Part shown: piece by piece, positions 48,818 to 57,963 of the stretch
Numbering within the stretch: position 1 is the first letter of the stretch
Layout: every line of letters begins with the position of its first letter
Assembly: GCF_003710255.1 (NCBI RefSeq)
Contig: NZ_RHIB01000001.1
Coordinates: 434,001 to 498,000, forward strand
DNA from: Alteribacter keqinensis
GTDB lineage: Bacteria > Bacillota > Bacilli > Bacillales > Salisediminibacteriaceae
Direction: 5' to 3'
DNA: 64,000 bases
Program-made: the position numbers and the translations under genes
Notes under the pieces: model-generated
What the model was told of the DNA's origin: nothing
Seen by the model: only the letters and a program-made list of their open reading frames with translations
Database searches by the model: none

Positions 48818-49528
48818 TTACTCGGCTTCAATCGCAGCAGTCAGGGCTACGTCTACCATTTCGTTGAATGTTTCCTGGCGTTCCTGGGAGCTTGTTTCTT
48901 CACCTGTGACGAGGTGGTCACTCACCGTCAGGACACTCAACGCGTTCACGCCAAACCGGGCTGCGATCGTGTAAAGTGCGGAAGATTCCATCTCTACTGC
49001 AAGAACCTGGTGATCAGCGAGCTTTTGCACCTGGTCTTTGTAATCGTTATAGAACACGTCTGAAGTAAAGACATTACCGACACGTACGTTCAGGCCGCTT
49101 GCAACGGCGCCGTCATAGGCACTTTTTAAAAGACCGAAGTCGGCTGTTGGAGCGAAGTCAATTCCCCCGAAGTAGCGCTGGTTTACACCTGAATCGGAAG
49201 AAGCACTCATGGCAAGAATGACGTCACGAACTTTGACATCTTTTTGGAATGCACCGCACGTACCGACGCGGATCAGGTTTTTAACTCCGTAGCTGTTGAT
49301 CAATTCGTGAACGTAGATGGAGATGGAAGGGACACCCATTCCTGTTCCCTGAACAGAGATGCGCTTTCCTTTATAGGTACCCGTGTAACCCAGCATACCG
49401 CGGACTTCGTTGTAGCAGGTGACATTTTCAAGGAAGTTTTCTGCAATGTATTTCGCTCTCAGCGGGTCGCCCGGAAGCAGAATGGATTCTGCGATTTCGC
49501 CTTCTTTTGCACCAATATGTACACTCAT
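48818..49528 (-). CDS. deoD: Purine-nucleoside phosphorylase DeoD
   Basis: 236 aa from the ATG at 49528, with TTAGGAGGCTTATTACT upstream. An ORF extension to 49597 is not supported. Phosphorolysis of purine (deoxy)nucleosides, hexameric type. [20 protein letters not shown] at the N-terminus, the [16 protein letters not shown] phosphate loop, [13 protein letters not shown] and the catalytic Asp region [11 protein letters not shown] are all intact. Confidence 0.95.
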   Translation of the reverse strand: MSVHIGAKEGEIAESILLPGDPLRAKYIAENFLENVTCYNEVRGMLGYTGTYKGKRISVQGTGMGVPSISIYVHELINSYGVKNLIRVGTCGAFQKDVKVRDVILAMSASSDSGVNQRYFGGIDFAPTADFGLLKSAYDGAVASGLNVRVGNVFTSDVFYNDYKDQVQKLADHQVLAVEMESSALYTIAARFGVNALSVLTVSDHLVTGEETSSQERQETFNEMVDVALTAAIEAE

Positions 49529-49738
49529 AGTAATAAGCCTCCTAAAATAAAATACCAAATCATTCATAGCATATCGGAAGTAAACGGACAAAGTCAACTT
49601 TCACAAGTTTTAGAAATAAGATACAGAGGTCTATAGGACTGAAAATGTTTTTATAAGGTTACTAATACAGGTAAAAATACTTATGATATAGTAAGATAAA
49701 TGTCATATTATTGAAGTTTATGTAAGAGAGGTGTAGAA

Positions 49739-50830
49739 GTGGTGGAAACGATACAGCTTAATGCCAGTAAAAAAACAGTTACCGGGCGTATCTTAGCCAA
49801 AGAAATCATTTCTCCTAATGGGTATTTTCTTCTCAGAAAAGGGATGGCCCTGTCGAAATGGCACCTTGAGATCCTGCTTAATCACGATATAAGAGAGATT
49901 GAGGTTGAAAAGCTCTCTTCCCCTGATCTGGTAGATCAGTTCCGCACTTTTCCCGGGGAAAAAGAAGAAGTAATGCGTCTTTATGCTGATAACGTTGCTG
50001 AAGTAAAGCGGCTGTTTGAGGCCGCGGTGACAAGAGAAACTCCGAGTGTTCAGGATTTTATGAAACCGTTTACAGGTTTGCTTCATAAAGTACTGACAAG
50101 AACAAATATCTTTCTTGAGCTATACCATATTAAAGGCCACGATGAGTATACATACCGCCACAGTATCAATGTCGGGCTTCTTGCAGCTACGATCAGCAAA
50201 ATGCTCGGTCAGACTGATGAGGAGGTTCTCGAACTTGGTAAAGCCGGCTTTTTCCACGATATCGGAAAGATGCAATTATCAAAGTATCTGTTGAATAAAG
50301 AAGGTAAGCTTACTGAACGGGAGTATGAAGAAATAAAGAAGCACCCTGTATACGGGAAAGAACTTCTTGAGAGAATAGACGGCGTCAGTTATACGATTGT
50401 TCAGGGAGCGCTCCTGCATCATGAAAGGCTTGATGGGTCCGGGTATCCCTTTGGTCTAAGAGGCGGGGAGACGCCTTTTTTTGCCCAGATATTAGCTGTG
50501 GCGGATATTTATGATGCCATTTCCTCAGACCGGGTTTACCGGGAAAAGTTTTCTCCATTCCGGGCGCTTGAAGAGCTTGTGAATGAAGTTTATAAAAACA
50601 AGCTTAATGGTCAGATCGTATTTCCATTTGTGCAGCATGTGATTAATGGATATATGAACTGCAGGGTGCTGCTGGAAAGCGGGGAGGAGGGGACGATTGT
50701 CCACCTGCCAATCGAAGAGATAACGCGGCCTCTGATAGCGGTAGGTGAGGGATACCTGGATCTTAGAAAAAACCGTAGCCTCAAGATAAAGGATGTACAG
50801 CTCGACCAACAAAATCCTGTGGAAATATAA
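49739..50830 (+). CDS. HD-GYP domain protein (putative cyclic-di-GMP phosphodiesterase)
   Basis: 363 aa, GTG start (49739, or the next GTG at 49742) after GAGAGGTG. N-terminal ~100 residues are a DUF3391-like small domain. The HD-GYP domain shows HDEYTYRHSINVGLLAA, FFHDIGKMQLSKYLL and the signature HHERLDGSGYPFGLRG. Metal ligands are present, so hydrolysis of cyclic-di-GMP is plausible. No sensory or membrane part. A terminator follows. Confidence 0.9.
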   Translation: MVETIQLNASKKTVTGRILAKEIISPNGYFLLRKGMALSKWHLEILLNHDIREIEVEKLSSPDLVDQFRTFPGEKEEVMRLYADNVAEVKRLFEAAVTRETPSVQDFMKPFTGLLHKVLTRTNIFLELYHIKGHDEYTYRHSINVGLLAATISKMLGQTDEEVLELGKAGFFHDIGKMQLSKYLLNKEGKLTEREYEEIKKHPVYGKELLERIDGVSYTIVQGALLHHERLDGSGYPFGLRGGETPFFAQILAVADIYDAISSDRVYREKFSPFRALEELVNEVYKNKLNGQIVFPFVQHVINGYMNCRVLLESGEEGTIVHLPIEEITRPLIAVGEGYLDLRKNRSLKIKDVQLDQQNPVEI

Positions 50831-50843
50831 TATATGCAAAATG

Positions 50844-50886
50844 AAAAGAGGAACCTTCAGGTAAAGACCTGCGGGTTCCTCTTTTT
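50844..50886 (+). terminator. HD-GYP gene terminator
   Basis: AAAAGAGGAACC (50844-50855) / GGTTCCTCTTTT (50874-50885), with an inner CAGGT / ACCTG hairpin. Confidence 0.9.
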
Positions 50887-50943
50887 ATCGATACGGTGTT
50901 CAATACCAAAATCAATTTTATTTTCAAACCACAAGTGGTCAGT

Positions 50944-51393
50944 TTATTTCTCCTCGTTACCAAGCACGCGGTTTACACGCTTGCGGAGCATCTTCATACC
51001 GCCGCCGCCGGCCTGGAAGTGGCGTAGCTTGCCTTCTGCATCGAAAACATAGTAGGCAGGCACGTATTGGTTTTCAAAAGCATCTGTAAGCTTGTGCTCG
51101 TTGTCCACGAAAATTGGCTGAGAGATGTCGTGGCTAAGTGCCATGGCTTTGATGACACTCATGTCCAAATCTTTTTCAGAACGCGGCATGTGTACAGCTA
51201 CGACGTTCAGCTCGTCTTCAAATTCGTCACGAAATTCATTTACATCCGGCATTGCTTCTTTACAAAGTCCGCAGCTGACAGACCAAAAGTGGAACAGGGT
51301 TGGTTTGTCTCCTACAAGGTCTTCTTTTGTTAATTCATCGTTTAACCATTCAGTAGCACCGGTTAGCTCCGGCATTTCAGATCTTAGTTTCAT
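50944..51393 (-). CDS. TlpA/ResA-like thioredoxin-fold protein
   Basis: 149 aa, ATG after AGGAGTGATTTTACA. The active-site motif is CGLC in HFWSVSCGLCKEAMPDVNEF, and the cis-proline region reads YVPAYYVFDAEG. No signal peptide or anchor is visible, so it is probably cytosolic, unlike ResA. It lies upstream-to-downstream of the peroxiredoxin gene on the same strand, suggesting it might serve as its reductant. Confidence 0.83.
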   Translation of the reverse strand: MKLRSEMPELTGATEWLNDELTKEDLVGDKPTLFHFWSVSCGLCKEAMPDVNEFRDEFEDELNVVAVHMPRSEKDLDMSVIKAMALSHDISQPIFVDNEHKLTDAFENQYVPAYYVFDAEGKLRHFQAGGGGMKMLRKRVNRVLGNEEK

Positions 51394-51443
51394 TGTAAAA
51401 TCACTCCTGTTTTAGCGTAGTTGTTATATGTTTATAGGAGAGG

Positions 51444-51477
51444 TGACCCAAAAGGCAGGTTAATGCCTTTTGGGTCA
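51444..51477. terminator. Hairpin between the peroxiredoxin and thioredoxin-like genes
   Basis: Perfect 14-bp arms TGACCCAAAAGGCA / TGCCTTTTGGGTCA with a 6-nt loop. No T-run; may be a terminator or an mRNA-stabilising element. Confidence 0.6.
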
Positions 51478-51547
51478 TCCCCGAAGCAATGAGTGAAGCC
51501 GCTGTCTATCAGCTTTTCGCCTTTTAAGACACCCTCATTAATACGAT

Positions 51548-52093
51548 TTACAGGGTAGCCTGTCCAGGCTTCCAGTTTGCAGGGCAGAGTCCGCCGGTTT
51601 GAAGAGCCTGAAGGACACGCAGTGTTTCGTCTACGTCCCGGCCGATGTTGTTGTGATTTACAACAGAGTACATTAGCTCTCCTTCAGGGCTGATGATGAA
51701 GAGACCGCGAAGAGCTACACCTTCATCTTCAAGAAGAACACCATAATCACGTGCAACACGATGGTTCGTATCGGCTGCAAGTGAGTGCTCCAGTTTACCG
51801 AGTCCGTTGTCGTCACGGTCTGTGTTGATCCAGGCAAGGTGAGTGTGAATAGTGTCGGTAGAAACACCGATTACCTCTGCATCAAGATCGTCGAATTCGT
51901 CCTGCCGGTCACTCAGTGACGTAATTTCTGTCGGGCACACGAAAGTGAAGTCCATTGGATAGAAGTAAAGAACAGTCCACTTGTCGTTTTTCATATTTTC
52001 TTCGAGGGAAACTTTCCCGAAATCTTTATTTGGAAGTACTGCGTCCATTTCGAAGCGAGGTGCTTGTTTTGCTACCATGCGCTTGTCAGTCAT
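51548..52093 (-). CDS. 2-Cys peroxiredoxin (AhpC/Prx1 type)
   Basis: 181 aa, ATG after AAAGGAGCGATTTATT. Reduces H2O2 and organic peroxides. Peroxidatic Cys in FTFVCPTEITSLSDR (about residue 53), resolving Cys in GGLCPANWKPGQ near the C-terminus, as in typical 2-Cys Prx. The upstream region has a consensus -35 and two Fur/PerR-like boxes. Confidence 0.93.
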   Translation of the reverse strand: MTDKRMVAKQAPRFEMDAVLPNKDFGKVSLEENMKNDKWTVLYFYPMDFTFVCPTEITSLSDRQDEFDDLDAEVIGVSTDTIHTHLAWINTDRDDNGLGKLEHSLAADTNHRVARDYGVLLEDEGVALRGLFIISPEGELMYSVVNHNNIGRDVDETLRVLQALQTGGLCPANWKPGQATL

Positions 52094-52111
52094 AATAAAT
52101 CGCTCCTTTAA

Positions 52112-52126
52112 TTAGAATAATTATTG
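52112..52126. promoter_or_regulatory. PerR-like box downstream of the peroxiredoxin promoter
   Basis: TTAGAATAATTATTG matches the PerR consensus TTATAATNATTATAA at 11 of 14 fixed positions and lies between the promoter and the start codon. Confidence 0.5.
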
Positions 52127-52141
52127 TTTAATACAAATTAT

Positions 52142-52169
52142 ATTTTAACAAAAATCCGATCGTTGTCAA
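52142..52169 (-). promoter_or_regulatory. Promoter of the peroxiredoxin gene
   Basis: Minus-strand TTGACA (52169-52164), 16-bp spacer, TAAAAT (52147-52142). Confidence 0.7.
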
Positions 52170-52177
52170 CAAATTAA

Positions 52178-52192
52178 TTATAATTATTTTAA
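52178..52192. promoter_or_regulatory. PerR-like box upstream of the peroxiredoxin promoter
   Basis: TTATAATTATTTTAA matches the PerR consensus at 13 of 14 fixed positions, just upstream of the -35 box. Confidence 0.65.
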
Positions 52193-52313
52193 ATAAATAA
52201 TTACACTCGTCTGGACAACTGTTTCCTATTATAACGCACCAAAAATGAGTTACAAGAAATATGCTCACCCGAACACAAACAGGTGAGCATGATTATTTTC
52301 TCAGTATATACGT

Positions 52314-54902
52314 TTATTTCTCATCCGCGCTGTCTGAAAAAACATGACGGGCATATTCAAGCAGTTCTTCTTTACTGAGAGAAGGATTTTCGATTTTACT
52401 TGCTTCAAGCTGAAGAAGCCATGTTTTAAAATGGGGACCCGGTTTAAACCCTAAATCAATCAGATCAGTTCCTGAGATGGTATGGGTAACACTGTCTCTT
52501 TTTATAAGGTATTCGGTTCCCTGTTCAACGATAAAGGAGTCGTGGTGGCAAAGTGACAGACAGACAGTTATCGCCTCAAGACTAACTTCAGAGCAGACAG
52601 CATGCCAGTCGTAGAGAGAATGGAACTTAAAATCGTATGTCTGGTAAAAGCGGTATACTTCTGAAAGGAGTTTTTCATCCTGTTTATTTTTCGCAAAACC
52701 AAGACATTCTTCGAAGGCTTCCCGGGAAAGGTCTGTCATTAGAAGAAGAACACCGAGCCAGTGCGAAGGGTGAAGCTTATCTCTGGTCAGGCGGTCTCTT
52801 ATCTCATTAAAACACTGGAGACGCTTTAAGACAGTCACGGTGTCTTCATGTGTGTTCAAAAGGTGGGACAGAAGGTCAAGTTCTGATGCTCTTTTGACAA
52901 AACGGATTAGGTCTTCTTCGGTAATAACCTTTTTTACTTCATTGGCCAGTCTCGGCTTTGATACAGATGAAAGCATTTTTTTATGGGTTTTTGCGAATTC
53001 TTCGGTTTCATTATCCATTTTAAATAAGAAACGGTTCTCAAATCTGAGAGCACGTAAAATCCTTGTAGGATCTTCGAGGAAGCTCAAATTATATAATACT
53101 CTGATCTGCCCGTTCCGGATGTCCTCGTAGCCGTGGAAAAAATCAAGAAGAGTACCGAAATCGCCGGAGGATAGGGACATTGCCAGAGCGTTAATTGTAA
53201 AATCACGTCTGTAAAGGTCTTCTTTAATATTGGACAGTTCAACATTGGGAAGAGCTGCCGGGAAGTCATAGTACTCTGTCCGGGCACTTGTAAGGTCAAT
53301 TTTCAGACCGTCATGATGACTCCATGTTGCCGTCTTAAAGGTTTCATGCGAGCGTATGGAACCTCCGTATTCACCTGTAAGAGCCTCGCCGAGGACAATG
53401 GCATTGCCTTCGACCACTATATCAATGTCTTCGTTTGGCCGCTCGAGGAGAAGGTCTCTTACGATGCCTCCGATCAAGTAGGCTTTCATCCCCAGCTTAT
53501 CTGCCTGTTCACCAATAATTCTAACAAGGTTAAATAAGTCTTTATTGAAATGGCTGGCAAGAACATCCGTAAGATCGATCTTTTTGTTTACCGTAAACTC
53601 ATCAGCTGTATTATTTAAAGGTTTTGTGTTTTTATTGTGGATCGTTCTAATTACATCGGTTCTTGATACAATGCCTGCCACTTCACCGTTTTCCAGGACA
53701 GGCAGTCTTCCGACGTTTTTATCTATCATGATGGACTGGATATCAGAAACAGACGTATCAGAGGTAATGGAAACCGGATTATTGCTCATATAGCCTTTCA
53801 CAGGAGCGTGGCCTAACCCGTGATGGAGTGCTTTGTCTGCATCCCTTCTTGAAATAATGCCAACAAGCTTTTCTTTATCCACGACAGGAAAACCAGTATG
53901 GCCGTACCGGAAAAGCATTTTTGACACATCTTCAACGCTTGTATCCGGAGCAACAACCCTTACCGGGCTGCTCATGATCTCTTTAGCTGTCTGGGTCGAA
54001 GAAATTAAGGAAGATAGCTGTAATTCAAGTTCTTCAGCAAGCATCACCGGGTCGGTGTCTTTTCGCATGGCTGAGGCAGCCTTTTGATGGCCCCCCCCTC
54101 CCAAGGCTTCAATGACCGGTAAAACACTGATTCTGTCTGATGCCGCTCTGGCTGTAATAAACGTTTTATCCTCCATTTTCACAAGTGCAAAGAGGGCATC
54201 AGCACCGGTAAGTGACATCAGCTTACTCGCAATTCCTGCGAGGTTCCCCGTATAGTGATTCTGTTTATGGCAGGTAATAAGGACACTTGTCCCATCGAGC
54301 TCCTTTCGCTTGCTTTTATTCAGAAGTGTTCTGAAGAGATGCTGCTCTCCTTCACTGAGAGGCGTATCTCTGAATTTTTCTGCCACATCCAGGCTCGCCC
54401 CTGATTTCAGCATGTGGTAACCAGCCAGGAGATCTTCAGGTTTAGTCGAGTTATATGTAAAGTTTCCTGTATCTGCATATAGGCCCAGGGTAAAGAGTGT
54501 CGCTTCAAAAGCACTGACCGGTAAGCTTCTTTCCTGAATTTGTTCAAGGAGAATAGTGACACAGGCACCGTAGGGTAGGTACGTGCCGGGATATTGATGA
54601 GTACTGGCTTCGTGATGATCAAAACAGATTACATTAATATTTTCCGGTAGTTTTTTTGCAATTCTTCCTGTTCGTTCAAGTGTGGAGATGTCCACAAGAA
54701 TGACGTCTGTAACTGTACCCCAGTTCACGCGGTTTTCATGGGTAAATGAAAAGGTGTCTTTATAAATAGCTAAAAAGTGTTCAACTGATTCCTGCAGTTT
54801 TTCAGGGAGAACGGTATGGGCTTCGGGGTATAGTTTGCCCGCGGCAACCATGGATGCAAGGCCGTCAAAATCAAGGTTGGTATGAGATAAAATAACTTGC
54901 AT
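52314..54902 (-). CDS. DHH-CBS-CBS-tRNA nucleotidyltransferase fusion
   Basis: 862 aa from the ATG at 54902, preceded by AAAGGGGGTTCCC; a frame to 54959 lacks one. Domains in order: DHH phosphoesterase (LSHTNLDFDGLASMVAAGK, FDHHEAS), DHHA1 with ALGGGGHQKAASA (about 275), two CBS repeats (about 315-370 and 380-435), then a class II nucleotidyltransferase (GGIVRDLLLERPNEDIDIVV) and RNA-binding helices (FLEDPTRILRALRFENRF). Likely CCA- or A-adding activity joined to a nanoRNase-type and an adenosine-ligand-sensing module. B. subtilis uses a short separate Cca. Confidence 0.88.
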   Translation of the reverse strand: MQVILSHTNLDFDGLASMVAAGKLYPEAHTVLPEKLQESVEHFLAIYKDTFSFTHENRVNWGTVTDVILVDISTLERTGRIAKKLPENINVICFDHHEASTHQYPGTYLPYGACVTILLEQIQERSLPVSAFEATLFTLGLYADTGNFTYNSTKPEDLLAGYHMLKSGASLDVAEKFRDTPLSEGEQHLFRTLLNKSKRKELDGTSVLITCHKQNHYTGNLAGIASKLMSLTGADALFALVKMEDKTFITARAASDRISVLPVIEALGGGGHQKAASAMRKDTDPVMLAEELELQLSSLISSTQTAKEIMSSPVRVVAPDTSVEDVSKMLFRYGHTGFPVVDKEKLVGIISRRDADKALHHGLGHAPVKGYMSNNPVSITSDTSVSDIQSIMIDKNVGRLPVLENGEVAGIVSRTDVIRTIHNKNTKPLNNTADEFTVNKKIDLTDVLASHFNKDLFNLVRIIGEQADKLGMKAYLIGGIVRDLLLERPNEDIDIVVEGNAIVLGEALTGEYGGSIRSHETFKTATWSHHDGLKIDLTSARTEYYDFPAALPNVELSNIKEDLYRRDFTINALAMSLSSGDFGTLLDFFHGYEDIRNGQIRVLYNLSFLEDPTRILRALRFENRFLFKMDNETEEFAKTHKKMLSSVSKPRLANEVKKVITEEDLIRFVKRASELDLLSHLLNTHEDTVTVLKRLQCFNEIRDRLTRDKLHPSHWLGVLLLMTDLSREAFEECLGFAKNKQDEKLLSEVYRFYQTYDFKFHSLYDWHAVCSEVSLEAITVCLSLCHHDSFIVEQGTEYLIKRDSVTHTISGTDLIDLGFKPGPHFKTWLLQLEASKIENPSLSKEELLEYARHVFSDSADEK

Positions 54903-55146
54903 GGGAACCCCCTTTACAGATGGTATTTGAGGAAGGAGGGATAGCGCAGTCACTCCCATGAGCCTCGAATTTTAAAAGTGAAAGTATAATCCTATTCCTT
55001 TCCATTTTACTCTTTCATTATAAAAGGCGGCAAGGCTGAAGAAATAAAAAAACAATGGCCTCAGCCGGCTGCACACCCTGAATAGAAGGGAGGGCAGAGG
55101 CTTCGTTCATTGTTTTTACAGACCGGAACGACCCGGACAGAATGTA

Positions 55147-55698
55147 TTACATTTTACGAACACGGAAAGTACTGATCATTAAGATAGACAGTGCCAGTGT
55201 AATCCACATAAAGGCCGGCGCTGCGATCGTGTCATTCAGTAAGTGGCTGACAGTCAGAATACAGCCGGCAGCTGTAATCGGCAGCCCTACAAAGAAACCT
55301 TCCTGTTCTGTTACGTTGAATCTGGCAAGACGAATGGCACCGCAGGCAATAAAAATGATGGTAAATACCATACCAGCTGTCGAAAACTGGTATAATACAG
55401 ATTGATAAACTAATAACGCAGGTGCTACGCCAAATGATATAATATCACATAATGAATCCAATTGTTTTCCCATGTCTGACTCTATATTTAACTTGCGGGC
55501 CACTTTTCCATCAAGCCGGTCAAAAATGGCAGCGAGGCAGATAAACGCAACGCTTATGCCATATTGGCCCTGAAGTACAGCCAGCATCGCAAAGCCACCG
55601 AGACCCAAGTTCAAAATCGTCAGCAGATTGGCCGTCTGACTGCGGAACTTCCGATACGTATTGTCAACAAGGTGTTGTAACAACGTCAACGACATCAC
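55147..55698 (-). CDS. pssA: CDP-diacylglycerol-serine O-phosphatidyltransferase
   Basis: 183 aa membrane enzyme that makes phosphatidylserine. The CDP-alcohol phosphotransferase motif is intact in DRLDGKVARKLNIESDMGKQ followed by LDSLCD, within five or so membrane segments. N-terminus FRSQTANLLTILNLGLGGFA is typical. Divergent from psd, which uses its product; the ~155-bp shared region could coordinate both. Confidence 0.93.
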   Translation of the reverse strand: MMSLTLLQHLVDNTYRKFRSQTANLLTILNLGLGGFAMLAVLQGQYGISVAFICLAAIFDRLDGKVARKLNIESDMGKQLDSLCDIISFGVAPALLVYQSVLYQFSTAGMVFTIIFIACGAIRLARFNVTEQEGFFVGLPITAAGCILTVSHLLNDTIAAPAFMWITLALSILMISTFRVRKM

Positions 55699-55854
55699 CC
55701 CTTTTTTCGGTTTTATCGGTTGGCTTTCTTATATTCAGTCATTTGAAAGCGAACTCTGATTAAATATTTATTTTACCATAACTTTGACTGAGAAACTACT
55801 AATATATGTCACGATTTAAAACATATATGAATGTCGATTTTGGAGGAATCTGTT

Positions 55855-56637
55855 TTGAAGAAAAAAATTTACCGATCATTAATGGAATTAACGAAAAGCC
55901 CGGTACAGTCCTGGGGCATCAGAAAATTTACAACCTCAAGGGTGAGTAAGCCTCTCATCCGTTCTTTTGCGAATGTGTATAAAATTGATTTGAATGAATC
56001 AGAGAAAAAAGTAACCGAATTTGATACACTCCAGTCTCTGTTCATCAGGGAACTGAAACCCGGGATCAGGCAGGTAGCATCAGGTGATGAAACCATCGTC
56101 AGCCCGGTAGATGGTACTTTATCAGAAACCGGCCTCATTTCAGAGGATGCCACATTTACGATTAAGGGGCAGACATATGATGTAAATGAGCTCGTAGGTT
56201 TGGAAGACACGGGTAAACGGTACCTAGGTGGAAGGTATATGCTTTTTTATTTGAGTCCTACTGATTATCACCGGATCCACAGTCCCGTTGAAGGGGAAAT
56301 TGTTAAAACGTGGGCATTGGGTACCCACTCATCACCAGTTAACCCACTGGGGCTTTCACTTGGGGACAGAGTGCTGGCTAAGAACTACAGACTTCTTACC
56401 GAAGTGAGTACAGAAGATGACCACCGGGTATGCGTCGTGAAAATCGGGGCATTAAATGTAAATAGTATTCACCCGGGGAAAGCGATGGCAAACGGCACCG
56501 TTTCAAAAGGAGAAGAAATGGCTTATTTCTCATTCGGTTCAAGTGTGATGCTTCTCTTTGAAAAGGGCATGGTGGAAAAAGAGATCCTCAATGGAAAAGT
56601 AAAATACGGCGAGGCCATAGCAACGATTACTAAGTAA
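55855..56637 (+). CDS. psd: Phosphatidylserine decarboxylase proenzyme
   Basis: 260 aa from the TTG at 55855, seven bases after GGAGG; a frame open to 55831 has no ribosome binding site. Converts phosphatidylserine to phosphatidylethanolamine. VSPVDGTLSETGLI, FYLSPTDYHRIHSPVEGEI and the C-terminal FSFGSSVMLLFEKG are conserved. The last contains the GSS/GST self-cleavage site where Ser becomes the pyruvoyl group. Completes the PE pathway with divergent pssA. Confidence 0.94.
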   Translation: MKKKIYRSLMELTKSPVQSWGIRKFTTSRVSKPLIRSFANVYKIDLNESEKKVTEFDTLQSLFIRELKPGIRQVASGDETIVSPVDGTLSETGLISEDATFTIKGQTYDVNELVGLEDTGKRYLGGRYMLFYLSPTDYHRIHSPVEGEIVKTWALGTHSSPVNPLGLSLGDRVLAKNYRLLTEVSTEDDHRVCVVKIGALNVNSIHPGKAMANGTVSKGEEMAYFSFGSSVMLLFEKGMVEKEILNGKVKYGEAIATITK

Positions 56638-56648
56638 ATGATTGTGAT

Positions 56649-56690
56649 GAAGAGGGAGACTCATAAATTATGATTCTTCCTCTTTTTTAT
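56649..56690 (+). terminator. psd terminator
   Basis: AAGAGGGAGA / TCTTCCTCTT hairpin with an AT-rich loop and TTTT tail. Confidence 0.8.
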
Positions 56691-56802
56691 AACGTTTTTT
56701 TCCAATAGAATGCATGCTTGAATTCTGTATATTGAGTTATCTTGTTTCATCAGCAGTGGCCATAAACAGCTGATCATGAGACCCGGAATCCTTGGGGAAA
56801 TA

Positions 56803-56851
56803 AAAAAACCGGCACTGAAGTATATGCCTTAAGCAGCTACTCCAATGCCGG
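56803..56851 (-). terminator. mrp operon terminator
   Basis: On the minus strand CCGGCATTG (56851-56843) pairs with CAGTGCCGG (56817-56809), followed by TTTTTTT. It lies 10 bases after the mrpG stop. Confidence 0.88.
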
Positions 56852-56860
56852 AACCAAGCA

Positions 56861-57217
56861 TTATTGACTTTTTTCATGTTGTTTATACTTCTTTAAGTCT
56901 CTTCCAAGGTCGTCCTGAGTGCTCTGATCCCACATCTTAACTTTAACGTTATAAGCTGATTTGGCAATCATAAATCCCGCTACAGGAGCCGTCAGGAAGA
57001 CGAAGAGAATGGTGAGAAGGAATTTCCCTACGAAAAGTCCCTGGACAATCAAAAAGTAAAGAAAAATCCCGATCATAATACTGATTACACCCAGAGTAGC
57101 ACTCTTGGTTGCTGCATGGAGCCTGCCGTAAACATCGGGGAAGCGGATGATGCCGATCGACCCTATAACACTTAAGCCGGCACCGATAATCAGGAAAATA
57201 CTAACGATCACCTCGGT
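56861..57217 (-). CDS. mrpG: Na+/H+ antiporter subunit MrpG
   Basis: 118 aa from the TTG at 57217, six bases after AAGGGGGTG; a longer frame to 57250 runs inside mrpF. Three membrane helices with GSIGIIRFPDVYGRLHAATK, the MnhG/MrpG signature. The charged C-tail is cytosolic. Overlaps mrpF by 17 bases. Last gene of the mrp operon. Confidence 0.9.
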   Translation of the reverse strand, partial: TEVIVSIFLIIGAGLSVIGSIGIIRFPDVYGRLHAATKSATLGVISIMIGIFLYFLIVQGLFVGKFLLTILFVFLTAPVAGFMIAKSAYNVKVKMWDQSTQDDLGRDLKKYKQHEKSQ

Positions 57218-57482
57218 CAATGACGACACCCCCTTCAATAAATTTGGCAAACGCTATAGAACCGACAAAGGCAAGAATGGCTATTACCAGGATAACTTCT
57301 GAATAAGCGATTGTATTCTGAATCAGCATAATGATCCCGATAAAGCCGATCAGGTTAATACCGATTGTATCCAATGCCACCACACGGTCTGAAAGGGTTG
57401 GGCCGATAATGACCCTGATAAACAAGACGGCGATGGAAAGTGCCATTAATACGAGGCATACATTTGCAATAGTATACAGCAT
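57201..57482 (-). CDS. mrpF: Na+/H+ antiporter subunit MrpF
   Basis: 93 aa, three membrane helices. RVIIGPTLSDRVVALDTIGI is the MrpF/MnhF signature. Its start overlaps the end of mrpE at 57482. Needed for Mrp complex assembly and activity. Confidence 0.92.
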   Translation of the reverse strand: MLYTIANVCLVLMALSIAVLFIRVIIGPTLSDRVVALDTIGINLIGFIGIIMLIQNTIAYSEVILVIAILAFVGSIAFAKFIEGGVVIDRGDR

Positions 57483-57958
57483 TAGTGGGTCACCTCCATA
57501 ATCGCTTTTTCGAACGAAGAGTGAATCTCTTCAATCGCTGCTTCCTTATCCGGTACATGAATGGAATGAATGTAAAGGATCTTTCCATCCGGAGAGAAGT
57601 TCATTGACAGTGTACCGGGTGTAAGGGAGATTAACGTTGCAAGAAGGGTAACCTCCCAGTCGGTCTTCAGCTTCGTTGGAACCGCGATAATCCCCGGCTC
57701 AATATCCAGCTTCGGACTTAAAACAATTTTAATCACATCGATGTTGGACAATATCAGTTTGTAAATAAACAAGAACAAAAGCTTGAAGATCGCAATTACG
57801 CGGCTGAAGTAAAATCTGAACTTCAGGAAGCGCCTTAAGAAAAACAGAATCAGAAGACCGACGATATATCCAATTCCGAATTCTAAAAGAGAGGCTTCGT
57901 TTCGTAAAAGCATCCAAATAAACGCGATTGCGATATTAATTAATATTTGATAAGCCAT
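57482..57958 (-). CDS. mrpE: Na+/H+ antiporter subunit MrpE
   Basis: 158 aa; two or three membrane segments at the N-terminus, then a soluble domain with VPTKLKTDWEVTLLATLISL and TPGTLSMNFSPDG typical of MrpE/MnhE. Sits between mrpD and mrpF with minimal spacing. Confidence 0.92.
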   Translation of the reverse strand: MAYQILINIAIAFIWMLLRNEASLLEFGIGYIVGLLILFFLRRFLKFRFYFSRVIAIFKLLFLFIYKLILSNIDVIKIVLSPKLDIEPGIIAVPTKLKTDWEVTLLATLISLTPGTLSMNFSPDGKILYIHSIHVPDKEAAIEEIHSSFEKAIMEVTH

Positions 57959-57963
57959 TTTAC

